A DNA stretch of 64,000 nt, taken from Microstegium vimineum (lineage: Eukaryota; Streptophyta; Magnoliopsida; Poales; Poaceae). Every line of letters starts with the position of its first letter. Position 1 is the stretch's first letter. Positions 10,698 through 22,720 of this stretch are shown in pieces. The DNA is taken from positions 7,626,818 through 7,690,817 of the forward strand of contig CM039134.1 in the NCBI GenBank assembly GCA_022036555.1. Direction: 5' to 3'. The position numbers and the translations under genes are program-made. The notes under the pieces are model-generated. The model was not told where the DNA came from. It made no database searches and worked only from the letters and a program-made list of their open reading frames with translations.

Positions 10698-13600
10698 ATG
10701 GGTAGCGGGGGAGACGGGGACAAGGCGGGCCCGGCGCTGTCGCTGGATACGCTGCTGGCGCTCGGGCTCGACCAGCGCACCGCCGAGAACGCGCTCGTCA
10801 ACAGCAAGGTCACCGCCAACCTCGCCGCCGTCATAGCCGAGGTGAAACTTCGCCGCCTGGGTGTCTCGGCTCGGCGGGTGCTGGGTTTCTGTCGTTGATG
10901 CGGAGTTTTGGGGTGTCTGATTTTGGTTGTACTTGCTTGTTCCTGGTGTGGGATTTGGCATAACTGCCCAAGTGTTTGATGCGCTTTGTATATGTTATTC
11001 TATGATGTTAGAATCCGTGTTGTCCAATTTAGTTCCTCCCTGCTCCGATCGATATTTAACTGTAGCGTGTAATTTGGTTCCTCGTTGTGCAAGTCTGCTG
11101 TCTACTTCAGACATTCTATTGCAGCTCCATTTTGTACACACTGGCTTAATTTCGTCACTTTCGTTCCTGTGATCAGCTCGATGCTTGGTCAAAAGTGTCA
11201 TGCATAGAAATTCAGACATTATGGCTAGCTGTTACTGTCTCTTTCTCCATTGACTTATCCTAATGCTAGATTAAACCTTGCTGTTATCTAATTATTATAT
11301 TTTACACTTTGTTACATTGACATCTCTTCAAAATGTGCTGCCGTCCCTCCCTTAATTAACTACCTGGTCTTGTTTGCCTGTCGACAGGCTGGTATAAAGG
11401 AATGCGACAAGTCGGTTGGCAATCTTCTATATGCAGTAAGCACCTAGACCAATGAATCATGAGAAATGTGTAAGTTGAGGATTTTTTTTTTTATGTGTAA
11501 CTCAACTTGCTCATGGTTGAAACAGGTCGCCACCAAGTACCCAACTAATGCACTTGTTCATCGCCCTGTCCTTATTAGCTATGTCTTGTCAACAAAGGTA
11601 GACCCCTTTACCCCTCTTCATTCCTGACTTCTGTGAGTTGATTTTGTGGGAGCCGACAAAGTGATTTTCTTGTTTCACCACTCATTGCCTTGATGATCGA
11701 TCTGAACATGAAAATTTCCCTTTTCAGATAAAGAACCCTGCACAGCTAGATGCTGCTCTGTCATTTCTTACTAATACTGGTCCTGATTCTCTAGACGTCG
11801 ACACGTTTGAAGAAGCATGTGGTGTTGGTATGTTTCCTTTGAATGGCTTGTATGCTTCTTCTAATTATAATCCATGCCGTGCATAGCTCTTAGATTTTTT
11901 CTGATATGTCGTTGGGTTTATCTGTTCTTCTGATACCAAGGAAAAGTATTGCTAAGCTCTAAGGAATTAGTGTATTCTTAATCTATCAGCCCATTTTATC
12001 TGAAGTACTGAACGGTGAACGCTAAGAGAATAGTGCCTTTCATTGTCAAGTTTTACTTTTGGACAAGAAACAGACACTACTTTTGTTAACAGTTTATCCT
12101 CAGTCCATATCACTTGCACATCTTATAACTACCACAATGCTGTGCCTGCAGGTGTGGTTGTTTCTATTGAGGAAATTAAATCTACTGTTACTGACGTTCT
12201 AGAGGAGAATATGGAAGCTATAAAGGAGCAGCGGTATCACATAAATGGTTCGGTTTCTGATTCAACTCAAATGGTTCGGTTTCTGATTCAACTCGCATGA
12301 TAATTTGCAAGCAATTTTATGAACTAAAAACCACATTGTGCTTACTGTTTTATATCCTATTGAATGTATAACTATGCTCATAGTTCTTAGTTTAGTAATT
12401 TCCTGATGGATGATCGTTGGATCTAATCCTTAATCCTGTCCTTTTTTGGCTTTTCTTTAGTTGGTATGCTATGCGGATTGGTTAGGAAGAGGCACCCATG
12501 GGGTGATGCTAAGGCGACAAAGGTACAAAGCAATTATCTATACAAATCACACAATTTGTTTTGGTTGTCTTTTAGTTGTTTTGAACATCTAAATATTCTG
12601 CTTGTACAGGAGGAAATTGACAAGAGGCTTGTAGAAATCCTAGGTCCGAAGACAGAAGCTGACAATATAAAACCAGTGAAAAAGAAGAAGGAAAAACCAG
12701 CAAAAGTTGAGGTTGGCAATCATATGTACCATTCAAGTTTAAACTAGTGTGGATTGATTTATTGGACCACTTAGTTATGCATTCTGTAAAATGCAGGAGA
12801 AAAAAGTTGTAGTTGCCACTGCTGCACCACCAACTGAGGAGGAATTGAACCCATATACTATATTTCCCCAACCAGAGGAAAACTTTAAGGTATGCTCCAC
12901 TGTTCTCTGACATACAAATCATAGTTGTGGTACTCAGGCACATTGATCAGTTCGTTGATTTGTTTCTTTTTTTCATCATATAATAAGTTTTGTTCAGTGA
13001 TTCTGAATTTCTGATATCTTTTTTTATGATTCTAGGTTCATACAGAAATATTTTACAGCGATGGGAACATATGGAGAGCGCATAACTCAAAGGAAATTTT
13101 AGAAAAACATCTTAAGGCAACTGGAGGAAAAGTTATGACCCGTTTTCCACCAGAACCTAATGGATATCTTCATATTGGTCATGCCAAGGTTTGGATAATC
13201 TCCTTCATAAATGCATTTCCCTGCACACCAAATTTTTATGTATATGCTTACAAGATTTATCACACAGGCTATGTTTATTGATTTTGGTCTGGCTAAGGAG
13301 CGAAATGGCCATTGCTATCTTAGGTAATATAAGATTTCTTTTGGGAATGGTTTGCTCTAGCTAACATACCTTTCTACAAGCATTCATGGCTGTTATGCTG
13401 CTTGAGGTTAATCTTCGGTGTAATTGTAGTATGAAATAAGTTAGAAGGGTTTCCTTTCATTTTTGTGTCCTAATCTTCTGTTGGCAGGTCTTGGAAATTT
13501 TTGCTTGTCTTGTTTATATGATATTTATTTACCCCTACATTCCTGTGAGACTTGTGCTCAGTTCTGCTTGATTTGTTTTAATACATTGTTATCACTTCAG

Positions 13601-16403
13601 CTCTTTTTCATTACCGTTTGTTTATTTGAACAACAGGTTTGATGACACAAATCCAGAAGCTGAAAAGAAAGAATACATAGACCACATTCAGGAAATTGTC
13701 CAGTGGATGGGATGGGAGCCCTACAAAGTAACATACACGAGTGACTATTTCCAAGCTTTGTATGAGCATGCTGTTGAGTTAATACGGAAAGGGCTAGCCT
13801 ATGTGGATCACCAGGTACATTTCACCTCACCTGTTCATTATTTGCTCCAGTAGTGATTGAAGTGCACATACCTTTAGTACCATGGGAAAGAAGAATATTG
13901 GTGTTGAGTCCTTGAGAAATTAAATGCCTGCATGGTGACTTGTATATAATTACCAGACTGCAGAAGAAATCAAGGAGTACAGGGAAAAGAAGATGAATAG
14001 TCCATGGAGGGATAGGCCAATTGAAGAGTCACTGAAACTATTTGAAGACATGAGGCGTGGGTTGATTGCAGAGGGTGCAGCAACTCTCCGAATGAAGCAG
14101 GACATGCAGAATGAGAACAAAAATATGTCTGACTTAATAGCATATAGAATAAAAGTAAGTGACAGTGTTCACTGATAATCTATTTTTCATAATATATAAC
14201 ATAAGAACTAATTGTTTATACACATACAGTTCACCCCTCATCCACATGCTGGTGACAAGTGGTGTATCTATCCGAGCTACGACTACGCTCATTGCATGGT
14301 GGATTCTCTTGAAAACATCACGCATTCGGTAATTTTTTTTCCTTTTCCAAAATAGTTGAGTTGGTTTAACAGTAACAGGAACTAAGTCTGTTATTTCTTA
14401 TATGTTAGCTGTGCACACTTGAGTTTGACATACGTCGCCCTTCATACTACTGGCTACTTGTTGCCTTGGGCCTTTATCAACCATATGTGTGGGAATATTC
14501 AAGGCTAAACATATCAAATACTGTGATGTCTAAAAGAAAGGTATATATGTTGTTGAAGCTAAATGAGGAGATCAATTCTATGATATTTGTTGTTGTGATG
14601 TACTCCCTCCATTCCAAATTATAAGACATTTTGGCTTTTCTAAATACAGTCTTTGCTATGCACTTAGATATACACTATGTCTAATTACGTAGGAAAATCA
14701 ATGTATCTAAGAAAACCAAAACATCTTATAATTTGGAATGGAGAGAGTATTATCAATAATTCCATGTCTTTGTTCATTTGAACTTGTCGTCATGTTCTGC
14801 TGCAGTTGAATCGACTTGTGACAGAGAAGTGGGTAGATGGGTGGGATGATCCCCGCTTGTTGACACTGGCAGGACTCCGGCGACGGGGAGTATCAGCAAC
14901 TGCAATTAATTCGTTTATCCGTGGAATCGGCATAACAAGAAGGTAGAAATACATATTTGCTGTTATGGAACACTTGTATATAGACATGCTCTGTCATCTA
15001 TTATTCTGTTTTTTTTCCTGATGTATCTGTTGTATTTTCTATGCAGTGACAATAGCTTAATTCGCGTTGATCGTCTAGAATACCACATCAGGGAAGAGCT
15101 TAACAAAACAACCCCTCGAACCATGGTTGTTTTGCGGCCTCTAAAGGTTTGGCTTTAAATTCCTGTTCTAGATCAAGTCATCCTTTAGTAGAACACTATC
15201 ACTCATTGTGCTACCTCTTTTAACTTAACTTTAGGTTGTAATAACAAACTTGGAAGAAGGAAAAGTACTAGACCTTGATGGGAAAATGTGGCCTGATGCT
15301 TCTGATACTGATGCTTCCTCCCACTATAAGGTACCTCCCATTTCCAGTGTATGATACAAGAACAATATCATCAACTTAAAATGGCGTGCGAAATTTGCAG
15401 TAAATAATTCATAAGTTCACTAATCTGTGGACACCAAATCTTCATACTGATTAGATGTATCAAATTTTCTTATATTGCAGGTTCCGTTCTCAAGAACTGT
15501 CTACATTGAGAAAACTGATTTTCGCCTAAAGGACTCAAAAGACTACTATGGGCTAGCCCCTGGCAAATCTGTCATGCTAAGGTACTTTTTTCAAGAGAGT
15601 TGATCTGAATCTACTTGCTTATCTATTGTAGCTACTCAATATAATAATGACATGCCATGGTCCCTTAAATTACTAGGTATGCGTTCCCCATTAAATGCAC
15701 AGATGTTATCTATGGTGATACTCCTGATGATGTGGTTGAAATTCGAGCTGAATATGATCCTTTGAAGACTTCTAAGCTTAAGGTATCAGTTCACTGGATT
15801 TTTTTGAAATCTGGGTTTGATTCTGCTATTTGGACAATTTCAAGATAAATCTAGTTGGGAGACAGAAAAAAATGCAATCTAGATAGCTGACTTGGCCCCT
15901 GATTTGTACAGGGTGTTCTGCACTGGGTTTCTGAACCAGCACCTGGTGTTGAACCATTGAAGGTGGAAGTAAGATTATTTGAGAAATTGTTCATGTCAGA
16001 GGTACTGTACCCCTTAATATCTTACTGCTGTTTCAAGAGCTTGCCTTACTAAAATTCAGCTTACAAACATCTTCGTTGCTCACCATATAGAATCCTGCTG
16101 AATTGGAGGATTGGCTTGGTGATCTTAACCCACACTCGAAAGAGGTGATAAAGGATGCTTATGCTGTACCATCACTCGCCACTGCAGTTCTGGGTGACAA
16201 GTTCCAGTTTGAGCGGCTTGGTAATTTCAAAGCTAAAAGAACCTTTACGTCATTCAATTGGTTTTCACAACTCAACTAATTGTCCTACTTTGATGTGGAT
16301 TCTAGGCTACTTCGCCGTGGATACAGACTCCACTCCTGAGAAGCTTGTGTTCAACAGAACTGTTACTCTCCGTGATTCGTTCGGTAAAGTTGGACCCAAG
16401 TGA
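10698..16403 (+). CDS. Cytosolic glutamine--tRNA ligase (GlnRS)
   Basis: Twenty-two exons give 796 aa: 10698-10841, 11388-11435, 11526-11597, 11728-11827, 12152-12247, 12461-12522, 12610-12711, 12797-12889, 13036-13188, 13268-13323, 13637-13814, 13957-14154, 14230-14328, 14409-14540, 14806-14942, 15047-15146, 15235-15330, 15481-15581, 15677-15782, 15912-16001, 16091-16220 and 16306-16403. The enzyme charges tRNA-Gln with glutamine using ATP. The eukaryotic N-terminal appended domain (about 1-190) is followed by a Lys-rich linker (KPVKKKKEKPAK), then the class I catalytic core with HIGH at 285-288 and VMSKR at 506-510, then the beta-barrel anticodon-binding domain ending in GKVGPK. Length equals plant GlnRS (about 795 aa; Arabidopsis At1g25350/OVA9). 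Both signature motifs are intact. Intron 14 holds a Stowaway MITE, and the exon 5 donor sits in a 26-bp duplication. Confidence 0.95.
12243..12294 (+). repeat. 26-bp tandem duplication across the GlnRS exon 5 donor
   Basis: Two identical 26-base units (12243-12268 and 12269-12294) begin AAATGGTTCGG. The in-frame splice donor I infer is ATG|GTTCGG at 12247/12248 in the first unit. The second unit offers the same donor 26 bases later, which would shift the frame. Confidence 0.75.
14603..14747. mobile_element. Stowaway MITE in GlnRS intron 14
   Basis: Starts CTCCCTCCATTCCAAATTAT and ends with its inverted complement ATAATTTGGAATGGAGAGAG, flanked by TA at 14601-14602 and 14748-14749. About 145 bp, noncoding, the classic Stowaway (mariner-derived) form. 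Confidence 0.9.
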
Positions 16404-19087
16404 CTTTAGTGTAATTTAGGGGGAGGGCTGGGTTTTGATCGGTTGCAGAGGCGCAACTGGATATATTTTCTGGAGAAAATGATCTTGTAATACAACAGTT
16501 TAAAGGCCTTACTCTGTAAAATTTATATGTGACTGCAGCTTGTTTGCTTTGAATGAATCAGATTTTGTATGATAGTGTTAGTGCCCCGGTTCGCAATCTG
16601 TTGGTCTGATGATGTTAACTTGTTAAGAGCTACTCGGAAGTTCTGTTTTCTCCTGCCTTCCGAAACGAATTGTTATTGTTTTTTTGGCGGGCACTGCCTA
16701 CTAGTATCATGCTACTTCTAAAACCTGAACTGCAGCTTTGCCAGTGGCCACTCGCAAAAAAAAATAAAAATGCTTAAGGTGTTTTTCCTCCACGTGGCAA
16801 ACAAACAACAAGCTCTTAAAATTACAAAATACAAGCTGGTATTTGAAAATGAAAATAGAAAACACGCATGACGAAAGCAGAAAACACACACGCTGGCATT
16901 CGAGATTAAGTTATCCGCATTGCAAAGTGGCTGAAGTAGCAAATAAGACAGTGAGCACTGACCACAATTAGACATCTCGCACCATTCATCACAGCCTCAC
17001 AGGCCATCAGGCCCATTGATCTGCCCTTTGCTTGAAAGTCAGAATACGTCCACCAGCATTCAAATATATCCTTTTGAATTATATCTGCCCTTTGTATTAG
17101 TAGTAGTAGCAACGGGCTCAAGCTGTCCTCTCTTTTCCTACACAAGAATGTTAATAGATAGATTATTACACTATAGTATGTTCCTTTTGAATTAGACATA
17201 TCAAGAAAGGAATCATTTCATACTTTGAAATTTTGATGGCTTCATTTATTGAGTGATCATAGTCATCTGCATTGTATACAAATTCAAACCTTGTAAAAAG
17301 AACAGATGATGAAATTAACCAAATAATTAAATGGTTAGCCTGAAAAGGCACGAAAGTAGCTAATTCAATAAATTAACAGAAAATAATGCAAACACCTGAC
17401 ATCTAATCTAACTAATATTTCATACCAGTATTTTCTTCCAGTATATTCAGTTCAATCAAGGAAGCTAGCCAACCTATGGTTAATTGATTGAAACCTAGAA
17501 CTAGAATTTGATGAATTATTGACACGTCATTTAGGTGTGGATGCATGGGTTGCAGGACATGATTATAACTTGGCTGGCATGAACATGCCCATCAAAACAA
17601 GTGTGCCATACAGCAGCGAAACATTAGATGGCACCGTGAGAAATGATTCCAATAAGTTCAATTATGAGGGTAGCAGTTTTACAAGATAGTCATGAATGTA
17701 CTCTGTCCACATTGCTCCTATAATGTGTTACAGTACCATATATATATACCAGTGACAACTTAACTTACAACCGGAAAGTTTTCCCTTTATCTTGCATATG
17801 AATCATGGTTGGGACCTATGTCAATCATATTGTGTTGAAGGAATGGCTGTGTATGAGTAATAATTTAAAAGAAATGTTTCAGGTGGGTATTATAAGATCT
17901 AAATCTGTTGGGGGGAAATTGCTCTAGTTCAATACAACAAAGGAAAACTCCAGGAAGACATATACGCATATTTTGTTTAATTGTTGTATTTTCTGCTGAA
18001 TTAGTAGAACTTGTGCAGACCAACTCTAAAAATATGAATTCTGGCAAACACAACATGGTCAACCTCTAGTACTGTTCCCCTATTTTGGTCATCTCCAAGC
18101 TTTCCACAGTAATACAGTTTTGAACTGGAAATGAACCAAACAAGTACTACAAACAAAGTATCGAAGAAACTTTACATTTGAATATCTATATGTATAAACT
18201 GTCAACAACAGTCATTTTTTTTGGTAATGACAGGATAAAAATAATTCATAATTATCATATCTTGCATATAATTGTCCACATGTTACATGATGAAATGACA
18301 ATACATCATTAGCACACAAACAATCAACACTCACAGCAACCTTTACAAAAGTAATGTTCATTTATTATCACAAGCTCTTATCTGTGGTAAGAAGTGCAAT
18401 GTTAGGGTCTTAGGGAAAAACAAATGGCACTAATAATTCACTCTATGCCTCTATGGGAAATAAAAAATCAAAACTTACTGCAATTTTATTAAACTCGTGA
18501 AAGTTGAATGCAACAGTTTTCCGCTGGTAGGACACAACAACTGAAACAGCTAAAACTTTCATTTTTTTGCAACAATAAAATTCTCCTTTTCCCCAGGATA
18601 TCTTTCCTGGCTCCATGTTGACCTGTTCCACTCGTCTAATTTCATGATACAATCTACGTCTGAGATCTCATCATCTTCATATGGTCATACCTGTCTTGCA
18701 TGTGAAACCAAAATAATGGAAATTCTTTGCACTGAAGATACATAAATTGGTACCAGTATGAGATTCCAAGGGAATCCCCCAATACATGATTTACAAAAGT
18801 AGAAAGGTTCTGTCCATCCTTAAGGGAACTGTCGATGCAGTTCTGAATATCCTCGTGGCACAATCCAATCTTAATAGTTATTGTCAAAATTAACTTGCAC
18901 GCAATGTTAAACACAAATTGCAACCTATTTCCATACACATACTAATCATCTTATGTCAAATGCACTTGAGAAAAAATTTACGCTTGATGGAAAAGTTTTT
19001 ATTTAGCAACATCTTCTCTTCAAACTTTCACAAGTTCATAGGACAGACAGACAGTAATAGCCAGCAAGCTGTTCAATACCCACAAAT
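16404..19087. other. GlnRS 3' UTR and noncoding intergenic DNA
   Basis: The first 200 bases are probably GlnRS 3' UTR. The rest is AT-rich and I recognise no gene. Bases 16863-16985 are a diverged copy of 43309-43425, the stretch downstream of the DUF1664 gene. Two minus-strand open stretches (18443-18652 and 18654-18938) have no homology I recognise. Confidence 0.5.
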
Positions 19088-19215
19088 GAAGCATAGAAGA
19101 ATTTATCTTGGAAAGATTAATTTCTATGCAGGCTAAACTGCTAAATAATTTGAAGCATGGAAGAATTTGTCTTGGAAAGATTAATTTCTATGCAGGCTAA
19201 ACTGCTAAATAATTT
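19088..19215 (+). repeat. Tandem duplication, two 64-bp units
   Basis: Units 19088-19151 and 19152-19215 are adjacent and differ at two positions (A/G). Both contain CTTGGAAAGATTAATTTC. Noncoding, downstream of the PPR gene's 3' end. Confidence 0.9.
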
Positions 19216-19369
19216 GAAGATTTCTAATAAAATGGATCTTACAAACATTGGTTGGCTCATAAGAATTAACTGACTCTATGGTAAGTTGAAGCAGATCTAT
19301 AGACAACTGAGTTATGATTTACGAACAAATTCATGCCCACAATACACCCGAGATGAACCAAAGGACCAC

Positions 19370-19570
19370 ATACAAACCTAGACAAGGCAAAAACTGACCT
19401 AGCAAAAATAAGAATAATGACTCCTAATTCAAGTTCTTAATGAGTAATTATAATCCCACATCCAAAACTAGACAAGACAAAACATGACCATGACGAATAG
19501 GGATTAAAATTCCTAAGCTCAACAAGTAATCACAATTCCACACCCAACTAGACAAGACAAAACATGTCCT
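19370..19570 (+). repeat. Degenerate tandem repeat of about 85-90 bp
   Basis: The phrase CTAGACAAGRCAAAA recurs at roughly 19378, 19469 and 19549, with related sequence between (AATTCCTAAGCTC or AATTCAAGTTC, then CCCACATCC). This gives just over two diverged units directly beyond the PPR stop codon. Confidence 0.6.
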
Positions 19571-19619
19571 ATCAGCAGGTTCTAACAAGCTATATTGGCA
19601 CATTACAAGAACATATCTT

Positions 19620-21347
19620 TCAGGAAGATGTCAAGTTTTTAGAAACATCTGCTGCATATCCTCTTATATCAGGCACATAGCCTTTTTCTATCATGCCTGA
19701 GTTTATTATTTCATAAGTGATCCTGTTTGGAACTAGACCTTTCTCCAACATCTCATTCAGTACCATATTAGCCTCATCCATCTTCCCCATCTTGCAGAAG
19801 TACTTGAGAAACACATTGTGTGTGACCACATTCGCCCGTTTCTTATGTTTCTCCATCCTAATCCTAACTTCATGGGCACCCTTAGCATCCCCCTTCTCAC
19901 AGAACCCATTTATAATGGTATTGTACGTCATATGTTTTGGCTCCAAACCAACCTCCACCATCTCATCCAAGAGCTTTACTGCTTTCCGGACCTCACCCTT
20001 GCAACACAGTGCACCAATAAGCACATTATAAGTTACAACATCTGCCTTCACACCTTTCTCCTTCATCTCATCGAGAAGCCCTGAAACACTCCTCCAATCC
20101 CTACTAGCGGTAAACCCTGTTATCAAGCAATTACAAGTTTCAACATTTGGACTAATCCCTTTCCCTGCCATTGCGTCCTTGGCCGCCACTGCCTCCTTCA
20201 TCTGTCCAAGCCGTCGGTATCCATCTACCAAGGTATTGTAAGTAACTACATTGGGTTTCATGCCCCTCTGTGCCATGCCATCAACCCAACCCTCAGCTTC
20301 CACCATCATGCCTTTCTTGCAAAACCCATTCAGCACACTGTTCAGGGTAGACAGGGTGAATGCCAACCCCAGCTCCTCCATTTCTTCCACCAGCTTCACG
20401 CTGTCCTCCACCTTCCCCTCTCTGCAGAGCCCCGATACAAGTGAATTATATGTCACCACATTCGCAGGAATCCCATGTTGCCTCATCTCCTCGAAGACCT
20501 TGATTGCAGCTGTAATGTTGGACTCCTTACAATACCCATTAATCAGCACGTTGAATGTGACCACATTAGGAGAAATTCCAGCTTGGTTCATCTCTTTCAA
20601 CAGCACATCCACATGGTACATCTTTCCAACTCGTCCGCGCTTGCAGTAACCGTCGATGAGGGTGTTGTAGGTGACCACCGAGGGCGTGACCCCCCACCCC
20701 CTGATGTCCTTCGCGACTTCACCGGCCTTGCGGAGCTGGCCAGTCTTACAGAGCCCGGAGATGATGATGTTAAAGGTGAACGAGTCTGGCGACACGCGCC
20801 GGCGCAGCGCCGCCCTGAACGCCCGCTCGGCGAGGTCAACCCGGTCGGCGCGGACGAGGGCGGCGAGCAGAGCGTTCACGGAGAAGGCCGAAGGGCGGTA
20901 GCGCGGGTAATAGGCCCCGGCGAGGAGGAATGCCTCGTACGCGGCCAGTGGCTGGGAGGCCCGGGCGAGCGCGAGGACGAGCATGTCGGCGACGAGCGGG
21001 CCCGACGAAGAGGGGAGCGCGCGGAGGATGGACGCGGGCGAGTGGAGGCGCCCCGCGGCGAGGGCGTGGAGCTCGGAGCGGAGGAGAGAGTGGAGGCCGC
21101 CGCCGTCGGAGGCGAGGCAGGCCAGGAGGAGCGCGTGGAGCCGGAGCGGGAGCGGCGCGCGGAAGTGGGCGCGAGACCAGCGCGCGAGGGCGACGAGGCG
21201 ATGGAGCGGGGGCGGCGGGGAGGTGCGGAGGAGGAGGTGGACGACGCGGTGCGCGGCGGACGCGGTTGGCGCGCCGCCGCTCGTGAGCGCCAGCACGACG
21301 GCGAAGCGGCCCGCCGCGAGGTGCGCCAGAAGCGTGGCGAGCGCCAT
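19620..21347 (-). CDS. P-class pentatricopeptide repeat (PPR) protein
   Basis: Single-exon gene of 575 aa. I start at MALATLL (21347) because the 16 upstream in-frame residues from 21395 look like leader sequence, though that upstream ATG remains possible. The N terminus is Ala/Leu/Arg-rich with few acidic residues, like an organelle transit peptide. About twelve 35-residue P-type motifs follow from about residue 150, shown by repeated VVTYNTLIDGYCK-type helices and EMxxxGxxP turns. One motif (GRVGKMYHVDVLLKEM) has three extra residues. No E, E+ or DYW tail is present, so C-to-U editing activity is not expected. PPR proteins bind organellar RNA to direct splicing, stability or translation, and the RNA target cannot be read off here. 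The 5' third is extremely GC-rich. It resembles At1g09820-type proteins. Confidence 0.93.
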   Translation of the reverse strand: MALATLLAHLAAGRFAVVLALTSGGAPTASAAHRVVHLLLRTSPPPPLHRLVALARWSRAHFRAPLPLRLHALLLACLASDGGGLHSLLRSELHALAAGRLHSPASILRALPSSSGPLVADMLVLALARASQPLAAYEAFLLAGAYYPRYRPSAFSVNALLAALVRADRVDLAERAFRAALRRRVSPDSFTFNIIISGLCKTGQLRKAGEVAKDIRGWGVTPSVVTYNTLIDGYCKRGRVGKMYHVDVLLKEMNQAGISPNVVTFNVLINGYCKESNITAAIKVFEEMRQHGIPANVVTYNSLVSGLCREGKVEDSVKLVEEMEELGLAFTLSTLNSVLNGFCKKGMMVEAEGWVDGMAQRGMKPNVVTYNTLVDGYRRLGQMKEAVAAKDAMAGKGISPNVETCNCLITGFTASRDWRSVSGLLDEMKEKGVKADVVTYNVLIGALCCKGEVRKAVKLLDEMVEVGLEPKHMTYNTIINGFCEKGDAKGAHEVRIRMEKHKKRANVVTHNVFLKYFCKMGKMDEANMVLNEMLEKGLVPNRITYEIINSGMIEKGYVPDIRGYAADVSKNLTSS

Positions 21348-21395
21348 CGGGCACGCACCGGGGTGGGTACTGATTCGGGCTCCTTCCTCGCGCAC

Positions 21396-21934
21396 ACGGT
21401 TTGTTGTTTAAGGGTTTAGTTACCATGAAATCCAAAATATTTTGAGTTTTGATTCTTCATTTTGTAAAATAAAATTAAATATCACCTAAAATATTTGGTA
21501 AAAAGTAGTTCATTCCTCATTTTGAATTTTGGATTCAAGAGACTAAAATAAGGGAATCTTTACATTGATTTGGAAGGTAAATTTTGATTGGAATTAAACA
21601 TCTTACCAAAATATTTTGCATTTTACATTTTGAAATCCAAAATAATTAGGATTTTGGATTCTAGATTTTGGTTGGAACTACACAGACCTTATGGGTGGAA
21701 TGCCTCGATTTCATGCGCAGTAAGAAGGCGGAGGCGGAGCATAGTGGATCGACCGGCGCGGCTGCTCTGCCTGTGCGGCGTCGGCGACGGCGAATAGTGG
21801 AGCAGCGCCCCCATCAAATTTTCGGGAGGATTTTTCCCTTACCGGTTCACTTAACATCCTTTCAAAAATACGTACTGTACTTCACAAAAACTAACCCTCA
21901 ATTTGTTTATTCTAAAATTACTCCCTCAAAGTCA
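21396..21934. other. PPR promoter region, AT-rich with imperfect inverted repeats
   Basis: Repeated phrases such as AAATCCAAAATA, TTTTGGATTC and their complements recur between 21430 and 21680, suggesting a degraded foldback element next to the PPR start. No gene is visible. Confidence 0.4.
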
Positions 21935-22185
21935 AAGGGTTCACAGCGCAATGAGACCATTGGTTGGGGACTCCCACCCAGGGTTCAAATCCTGGGTGCG
22001 ACACTTTATTCTGGATTTATTCCAGGATTTTCCGGCGCCCCCGTCTTGACTTCGTGAACTTTAAGATCTGTCGGCTCAGTCATTCGAAGGTGCTCATAGG
22101 GGTAGGGTTTACGTGCGTGTGTTCGTAGGGGCGAGTGTGCGTACGTGTTGAGTGTATGCGTTGTACTTTGTACTCTCAAAAAAAA
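21935..22185 (+). mobile_element. tRNA-derived SINE (Au-like)
   Basis: A box-like GCGCAATGAGACCATTGG is followed by the B box GGGTTCAAATCCTGG and a tRNA-unrelated body, ending in a T-rich tail near TTGTACTTTGTACTCTC and an A run. The structure matches plant Au-type SINEs. Boundaries are approximate and no target duplication was identified. Confidence 0.65.
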
Positions 22186-22464
22186 TTACTCCCTCGAATA
22201 TAAGATATTAATAAAGTATTATCCTAAGTTCTAAGGTATATTTTAGATGAATTAACTCCCTCAAAATCCTAATCACATATGTAGAAGGTAATAAATAGGT
22301 ATTCTAGGTGAATTAACTCCCTCAAAGTTCTAATCACATACGTAGAAGGTAATAAAAAGTGAATAGCTGGTTTATAGTAGATTGATGTTTACATAGCAGC
22401 TCATAGATAACACACCATGTTGTGAATGCTAAGATCGAATAGCAGCATACATGTATAGCGCGTA

Positions 22465-22711
22465 CTCCCTCCGTACTCGTAAAACATGTTATTTTGAATA
22501 ACAATACGGTCTCCAAAGTGTAACTTTGATTACTTATTTTTAAAAAATATTTATTGAAATATAATATATGTATATTTTAATAAAAGTATTTTTCAAGAAT
22601 CAAGACAAAAATCTACTGATATGATTTCCATACTTCCGAAATCAACCGCTTAAAAGCTATCCACGGTATACATGTTCAATGTCAAACAACATGTTTTACG
22701 AGTAGAGAGAG
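22465..22711. mobile_element. Stowaway MITE, 247 bp
   Basis: Left end CTCCCTCCGTACTCGTAAAA pairs with the right end TTTTACGAGTAGAGAGAG. TA duplications lie at 22463-22464 and 22712-22713. Noncoding and AT-rich inside. Confidence 0.88.
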
Positions 22712-22720
22712 TATAACATG

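Noticed and set aside
20475..21419. Long plus-strand open frame opposite the PPR gene
   Set aside because: It is an antisense shadow of the GC-rich PPR coding sequence. Its Arg/Gly/Glu-rich translation is an artefact of codon composition.
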